Below are positions 13,605-17,424 of a DNA stretch of 17,424 nucleotides, one piece after another. The stretch covers positions 1 through 17,424 of the forward strand of contig JANXXV010000002.1 of assembly GCA_025350445.1 (NCBI GenBank). The letters run 5' to 3'. How positions within the stretch are numbered: position 1 is the stretch's first letter; the number at the start of each line of letters is the position of its first letter. This stretch comes from Bryobacteraceae bacterium (GTDB taxonomy: Bacteria > Acidobacteriota > Terriglobia > Bryobacterales > Bryobacteraceae). A program made the translations under genes and the position numbers. Under the pieces are notes generated by a model, which worked only from the letters and a program-made list of their open reading frames with translations, was not told the DNA's origin and did no database searches.

Positions 13605-13913
13605 ATGAAACTACCCGGCAACATGCAGAACATGATGAAGCAGGCGCAACAGATGCAGCAGAAGCTGCAGGAAGAGATTGCGCTCATCCGCGTGGAGGCT
13701 TCCGCGGGCGGCGGGATGGTCACCGTGAAGATGGATGGCCAGAAGAATGTGCTGGCGGTGAAGATCGACCCGGAAGTGGCCGGAGACGTTGAAATGCTGC
13801 AGGACATGGTAATGGCGGCATTCAACGAGGCGCACAAGAAAGTGGAAGCCGAATCCCAGCAGAAGATGGGCGGCATGCTGGGCGGCATGGGATTGCCTCC
13901 GGGATTGTTCTAG
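13605..13913 (+). CDS. ybaB: YbaB/EbfC nucleoid-associated protein
   Basis: A 102-residue DNA-binding protein of the YbaB/EbfC family, which forms dimers shaped like tweezers and acts as a nucleoid-associated protein, often next to recR. The N-terminal helix is methionine- and glutamine-rich (MQNMMKQAQQMQQKLQEE). The beta core includes VEASAGGGMVTVKMDG and LAVKIDPEV, followed by the helical DMVMAAFNEAHKKVE. The tail is a Gly/Met-rich MGGMLGGMGLPPG, normal for the family. AAGGAG inside the last codons of dnaX serves as its ribosome site. It sits in the conserved dnaX-ybaB-recR order, probably one operon. Confidence 0.95.
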   Translation: MKLPGNMQNMMKQAQQMQQKLQEEIALIRVEASAGGGMVTVKMDGQKNVLAVKIDPEVAGDVEMLQDMVMAAFNEAHKKVEAESQQKMGGMLGGMGLPPGLF

Positions 13914-13933
13914 GTGGCGGCTCCGAAGAAGCC

Positions 13934-13973
13934 GGACGGGGGCGTCTGGCGCGGTCCGGGGGGACCGCCGTCC
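13934..13973 (+). repeat. Nested hairpin element between ybaB and recR
   Basis: An outer stem GGACGG (13934-13939) / CCGTCC (13968-13973) encloses a perfect GCGGTCC-GGGG-GGACCGC hairpin (13951-13968, sharing one base with the outer arm). It resembles the element at 10163-10199 in base content and architecture. It lies inside a likely operon, 24 nt before recR, so it may modulate or partly end transcription rather than stop it; there is no T-run. Confidence 0.6.
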
Positions 13974-13997
13974 ATCGGGAAAACAGGAGAATAGGCT

Positions 13998-14597
13998 ATG
14001 CCGGATTTTGCCGAGCCGCTCGCGCGGCTGATCCAGGAAGTGAAACGGTTGCCGGGAATCGGACAGAAGTCCGCGCAACGGATTGCGTTTTACATTCTGC
14101 GCAGCAGCCGCGAAGACGTGGAACGTTTGTCCCAGGCGCTGTTCGATGTCAAGGACAACCTGGGCATATGCGCCGCCTGCAACAATATCAGCGACGGAGA
14201 ACTGTGCCTCTACTGCCGCGACAATTCCCGCGACCCCGCGGTTATTTGCGTGGTGGAAGAATCACACTGCATTTTGCCGATTGAGACCACGCGCCAGTTC
14301 CACGGTCTCTATCATGTTCTGCACGGCTCCATCTCTCCGCTGCGCGGCATCGGCCCGGAACAATTGAAGATCAAAGGTCTGATCAGCCGCATTGACGGCG
14401 GCGAGGCGAAGGAAATTATTCTGGCCACAAATCCCACCGTGGAAGGTGAGGCTACAGCGAGCTACCTGTCGCGCTTGCTGAAGCCGCTTGGCGTGAAGGT
14501 GACGCGGATCGCGATGGGCATTCCAGTGGGCAGCGATCTGGAGTTCGCCGATGAAGTGACTATGATGAAGTCACTGGAGAATCGCCGCGAACTCTAG
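13998..14597 (+). CDS. recR: Recombination mediator RecR
   Basis: A 199-residue protein, the normal RecR length. RecR works with RecO (and RecF) to load RecA on SSB-coated gaps. Domains in order are an N-terminal helix-hairpin-helix ([20 protein letters not shown], 11-30), a zinc finger with C58, C61, C70 and C73, and a Toprim domain from about 81 to 176 ([44 protein letters not shown]), ending in a short C-terminal segment. AGGAG at 13985-13989 supports the ATG at 13998. The 3' end overlaps the opposite DUF4126 gene by 38 bp. Confidence 0.97.
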   Translation: MPDFAEPLARLIQEVKRLPGIGQKSAQRIAFYILRSSREDVERLSQALFDVKDNLGICAACNNISDGELCLYCRDNSRDPAVICVVEESHCILPIETTRQFHGLYHVLHGSISPLRGIGPEQLKIKGLISRIDGGEAKEIILATNPTVEGEATASYLSRLLKPLGVKVTRIAMGIPVGSDLEFADEVTMMKSLENRREL

Positions 14598-15501
14598 TCA
14601 GTTTACGAATCCATTCGGGCTGAAGCGCGCGATTGATTTTGAACACGTCGAAGACCTGTTCGTAATCATTGACGGTGAGCGTTAGTTCGTCCATAAACAA
14701 TCCGCGATATAGCTTTGCCGCGCTCACCTGGCTGAGGGGAATGCGATGAACGCGCTTCCGGAACAGACGTTTGGTGGTGAACACGTACTGTTCCGGTTCC
14801 AGGCACAAATTCCCAACGGACCTGGTCAAACCCTTCACGCCGCGCCCGGCTGAGCATCGAATGCATGCGGACGCAGTCTGCGTTGACGGTGACGAGAAAT
14901 ATTTCGCCAGCAACGCACAGATGGCGATGCATTCCACGCGAATGCTTCGGAAAATCGGCGGGGAGAACCACGCGAACAGGAACAGGAAAACCGCCATCGA
15001 TCCAAGAGCTATTTCCCGGTGCTTAATCAGAACCCAGAATGCCGTGGGGATGAAGATATCTCCGGCGAGGCTGAGCCCAATATTGGTAAACGGCTCGGGA
15101 AGATGGTTGGCCAACAGCCTAGTTGCCGCCTTCGAGGAATGGCCGGTGAAGGCGACGCCGCCGCAGAGCAGCGCGATCACGGTGCGGGTGACCGGGTCTT
15201 CACTGCTTGCCGCTGTGGCGCCGAGAAGAATCGCTCCGGCGGGCCTGATGAAGGTGTGGATGGCGTCCCAGAGGCTATCCACCCAGGGAATCTTGTCGGC
15301 CGGGAATTCCAAAGTGGCCGCAGCCGCAGCTGCAGCCAGCACCCATCTGTTTCCAAGAACAGTGAGATGCGCGAACGTGGGGGGCAGTGAAATCCAGTGA
15401 AAGCGGACCACCAGCCCGATCAGCAGGACGGTGGCGTATAACCTAAGGCCGGCGAGAAACCCGAGGCCCAGGGTGGATCCGAGCAATTCCATCGTATCCA
15501 T
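14560..15501 (-). CDS. DUF4126 membrane protein with possible PH-like tail
   Basis: A 313-residue protein. Residues 1-190 or so match the DUF4126 pattern: [23 protein letters not shown], then [21 protein letters not shown], then [13 protein letters not shown] and several hydrophobic segments, so it is an inner-membrane protein of unknown function. Residues about 220-300 are soluble and read like a small PH-type barrel ([21 protein letters not shown]...FDVFKINRA); this second assignment is a weak impression. The ATG at 15501 is preferred over 15525, which would extend into the start region of the divergent peptidase gene; MEL at 15492 is also possible. No ribosome site is evident. It is convergent with recR (38-bp overlap) and divergent from the M20 gene, leaving 15 bp between starts. 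Confidence 0.75.
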   Translation of the reverse strand: MDTMELLGSTLGLGFLAGLRLYATVLLIGLVVRFHWISLPPTFAHLTVLGNRWVLAAAAAAATLEFPADKIPWVDSLWDAIHTFIRPAGAILLGATAASSEDPVTRTVIALLCGGVAFTGHSSKAATRLLANHLPEPFTNIGLSLAGDIFIPTAFWVLIKHREIALGSMAVFLFLFAWFSPPIFRSIRVECIAICALLAKYFSSPSTQTASACIRCSAGRGVKGLTRSVGNLCLEPEQYVFTTKRLFRKRVHRIPLSQVSAAKLYRGLFMDELTLTVNDYEQVFDVFKINRALQPEWIRKLTRVRGDSPVTSS

Positions 15502-15516
15502 AGGAGAATGATAACC

Positions 15517-17016
15517 ATGCTTCACTTGATTCTGTTAGCGCTGATCTTTTTGCCGGCCTATGCGCAGCCCCCTGTGCGGGTTTACGTGGACGGGCATCAG
15601 GTTGAGATCTTGCGCGAATTCACGGAACTGCTGACCATTCCGAACGTGGCGGCGGACCCGGGCAACCTTCGCCGGAACGCCGATGCCATTCAGAAGACGA
15701 TGGCGCTGCGCGGTATCCCGTCACGATTGCTGGAGACAGCGGGGGCGCCTCCGGTTGTGTTCGGCGAAATCGTAACGCCTGGCGCAACCCGGACGCTGAT
15801 CTTCTACGCGCACTACGATGGACAGCCTGTGGATGCGAAGGAATGGGTGGGCGGGAATCCGTTTGCGCCCACCTTGCGCGATGCGCCGATTGAGAAGGAC
15901 GGCAGGGTGCTTCAGATGCCGGTGGCCGGGCAGCGCATCAATGCGGAGTGGCGGCTGTATGGACGATCCACGTCGGACGACAAAGCGCCCATCATCGCTT
16001 TGATGGCGGCCGTTGACGCGCTGAAGACGAATGGCGCCAAGCTGACTTCCAACGTAAAATTCTTCTTTGAGGGCGAGGAAGAGGCGGGGTCCCCGCATAT
16101 TTCACGCATCTTACAGGACAACCAGGGGCTGCTGCGCGGCGATGTCTGGCTGTTCTGCGACGGTCCCGTAAGCCAAAACCGGCAGCAACAAATTTACTTT
16201 GGTGCGCGGGGCGTGGCGGGATTGGAGATTACCGTATACGGCGCCCGGCGCGAACTGCATAGCGGCCAATACGGGAACTGGGCGCCGAATCCGGCAATGA
16301 TGCTAGCGCGGCTGCTGGCCTCTATGAAGGACGATGATGGCCGCGTATTGATCGCCGGTTTCTATGATGGCGTAGAGCCGCTGAGCCCCATTGAGGAACG
16401 CGCGGTTGCGGAAGCGCCGGACGTGGATTCCAGTCTGATGCAGGAGCTAGGGTTGATGCGAACCGAAGGCAGCGGGCGGAAATTGACCAGCCTGATCAAC
16501 CAGCCGTCATTGAACATTCGCGGGTTGCGGAGCGTCGCGGTGGGACCGCAGGCGCGCAACGTGATACCAGCCGCGGCTACGGCATCCATCGATATTCGGC
16601 TGGTGAAGGGTATTGGAAATAAGGAAGCCGTGGAGCGCGTGATTCGTCACATTCGCAAGCAGGGCTATTTTGTGACAGAGAATGAACCCGATATGCAGAC
16701 ACGGTTACAGCATCCCAAGATCGCGAGAGTCGCGGTGCCGGGCTTTGATTACAATGCGGTTCGTACCTCCATGGACCTGGAGATTTCGCGAGCGGTGGTG
16801 AGTGCGGTGGAGGCGGCGCGCGGGCCTGTGGTGCGCATGCCGACGCTTGGCGGCAGCCTGCCGCTCTACATGTTCGATGAAGTGCTGAAGACGCCGATGA
16901 TTGGGATTCCCATCGCGAATCACGATAACAGCCAGCATAGTTTCAATGAAAACATCCGGCTGCGGAATTTGTGGGACGGGATAGAAACTATGGCGGCGCT
17001 GCTGACCATGAAGTAG
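15517..17016 (+). CDS. Secreted M20-family zinc metallopeptidase
   Basis: A 499-residue protein with a signal peptide (MLHLILLALIFLPAYAQ), so it acts outside the cytoplasm. The peptidase ligands are in order: H99 and D101 (YAHYDGQPV), bridging D154 (STSDDK), catalytic/metal E188 and E189 (EGEEEAGS), D215 (FCDG) and the C-terminal His in QHSFNENI. A lid or dimerisation domain (about 230-350, GVAGLEITVYGA...HSGQYGN) interrupts the catalytic domain, as in M20 dipeptidases and carboxypeptidases. It would hydrolyse dipeptides or N-acyl amino acids; specificity is unknown. Start 15517 is chosen over 15508 because AGGAG (15502-15506) is too close to the first ATG and 10 nt from the second. Confidence 0.92.
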   Translation: MLHLILLALIFLPAYAQPPVRVYVDGHQVEILREFTELLTIPNVAADPGNLRRNADAIQKTMALRGIPSRLLETAGAPPVVFGEIVTPGATRTLIFYAHYDGQPVDAKEWVGGNPFAPTLRDAPIEKDGRVLQMPVAGQRINAEWRLYGRSTSDDKAPIIALMAAVDALKTNGAKLTSNVKFFFEGEEEAGSPHISRILQDNQGLLRGDVWLFCDGPVSQNRQQQIYFGARGVAGLEITVYGARRELHSGQYGNWAPNPAMMLARLLASMKDDDGRVLIAGFYDGVEPLSPIEERAVAEAPDVDSSLMQELGLMRTEGSGRKLTSLINQPSLNIRGLRSVAVGPQARNVIPAAATASIDIRLVKGIGNKEAVERVIRHIRKQGYFVTENEPDMQTRLQHPKIARVAVPGFDYNAVRTSMDLEISRAVVSAVEAARGPVVRMPTLGGSLPLYMFDEVLKTPMIGIPIANHDNSQHSFNENIRLRNLWDGIETMAALLTMK

Positions 17017-17037
17017 AAGGAAGCAGTCGGCGCTGGA

Positions 17038-17043
17038 TACAAT
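17038..17043 (+). promoter_or_regulatory. Possible -10 element (TACAAT) of the hydrolase gene
   Basis: TACAAT ends 11 nt before the ATG at 17055. No -35 is recognisable at the expected distance. It is another case of a TANAAT box close to a start codon. Confidence 0.35.
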
Positions 17044-17054
17044 GCAAGACTGAC

Positions 17055-17424
17055 ATGACTATCACTGATCAGGAGTTCGCGGACATCGCAACCCCTACCG
17101 GCCCCATGCGCACGTATGTGCTGCGTCCCACCGCGCCAGGGCGCTATCCAGGCGTGTTGCTCTATTCGGAAATCTTCCAGATCACCGGCCCCATCCGGCG
17201 CACGGCCGCGCTGCTGGCCGGGCACGGGTTCGTGGTTGCCGTGCCGGAAATCTATCACGAATTCGAAGCGCCTGGAACCGTGCTGGCGTATGACCAGGCG
17301 GGCGCGGACCGTGGCAACGCGCATAAGACCACCAAAGAAATTTCAGCGTATGATAGCGATTCGCGCGCCGCATTGGACTTTCTGGCCTCGCACCCAAGCT
17401 GCACCGGACGCCTGGGCGTGATGG
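17055..17424 (+). CDS. Dienelactone hydrolase family protein, 5' part
   Basis: The first 123 codons of an open frame that runs off the window. It reads as the N-terminal half of an alpha/beta-hydrolase of the dienelactone hydrolase family: an opening strand with MRTYVLRP, GVLLYSEIFQITGPIRRTA (strand and helix around the oxyanion region), LAGHGFVVAVPEIYHEFE, then a lid segment with GTVLAYDQAGADRGNA and DSRAALDFLASHP...GRLGVM. The nucleophile motif (normally GFCxGG) would come right after the window edge, so the catalytic triad cannot be checked. Family members hydrolyse dienelactones or other esters. It starts 38 bp after the M20 gene and may have its own promoter. Confidence 0.88.
   Translation, partial: MTITDQEFADIATPTGPMRTYVLRPTAPGRYPGVLLYSEIFQITGPIRRTAALLAGHGFVVAVPEIYHEFEAPGTVLAYDQAGADRGNAHKTTKEISAYDSDSRAALDFLASHPSCTGRLGVM

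Noticed and set aside
13611..14078. A - strand ORF across ybaB and the start of recR
   Set aside because: It is a shadow of two strongly conserved genes.

Overview
This window looks like a GC-rich chromosome segment from Acidobacteriota, probably of the Solibacter/Bryobacter type. That placement is inferred from the mix of protein families, not from a marker gene: an ALRHGL-type hypothetical protein, a Tat-exported metallophosphoesterase, a DUF1080 protein, an FG-GAP protein, a secreted M20 peptidase and an orphan fliM beside mtaB. No complete mobile element, tRNA or rRNA gene is visible.

Layout. Bases 1-131 are the leader-distal end of a CRISPR array with type I-C-like repeats; the last repeat is degenerate. 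Next come an unknown ALRHGL-type protein (273-947) and a tight + strand cluster (980-3417): PEGA-like secreted protein, secreted hypothetical, Tat-exported metallophosphoesterase, cupin. A convergent FG-GAP secreted protein (3399-4409, -) and a divergent DUF1080 protein (4449-5108) share a 39-bp gap holding a TATAAT inside an inverted repeat. fliM (5110-6075, -) and mtaB (6153-7442) are divergent.

Bases 7443-8765 are a decayed zone. It holds a diverged second copy of the mtaB 3' end, an antisense fragment of an AlaX-type alanyl-tRNA editing domain, a coiled-coil fragment and about 550 bp with no recognisable gene. A POTRA-only protein without a beta-barrel follows (8766-10157), then a double-hairpin element and a SulP transporter gene on the - strand broken by two frameshifts (10206-11729).

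The right part is a conserved information-processing cluster: SRP RNA (ffs), dnaX, ybaB/ebfC and recR, the order also known from Bacillus. It is followed by a convergent DUF4126 membrane protein with a possible PH-like tail, a secreted M20 metallopeptidase and the start of a dienelactone-hydrolase-family gene cut by the window edge.

No clearly new multi-gene system stands out. The most informative points are the CRISPR array end, the mtaB/alaX scar, the POTRA-only protein, the repeated double-hairpin element, the frameshifted SulP gene, the SRP RNA almost touching the dnaX start codon, and several TANAAT hexamers 6-11 nt before start codons that hint at leaderless or near-leaderless transcripts.
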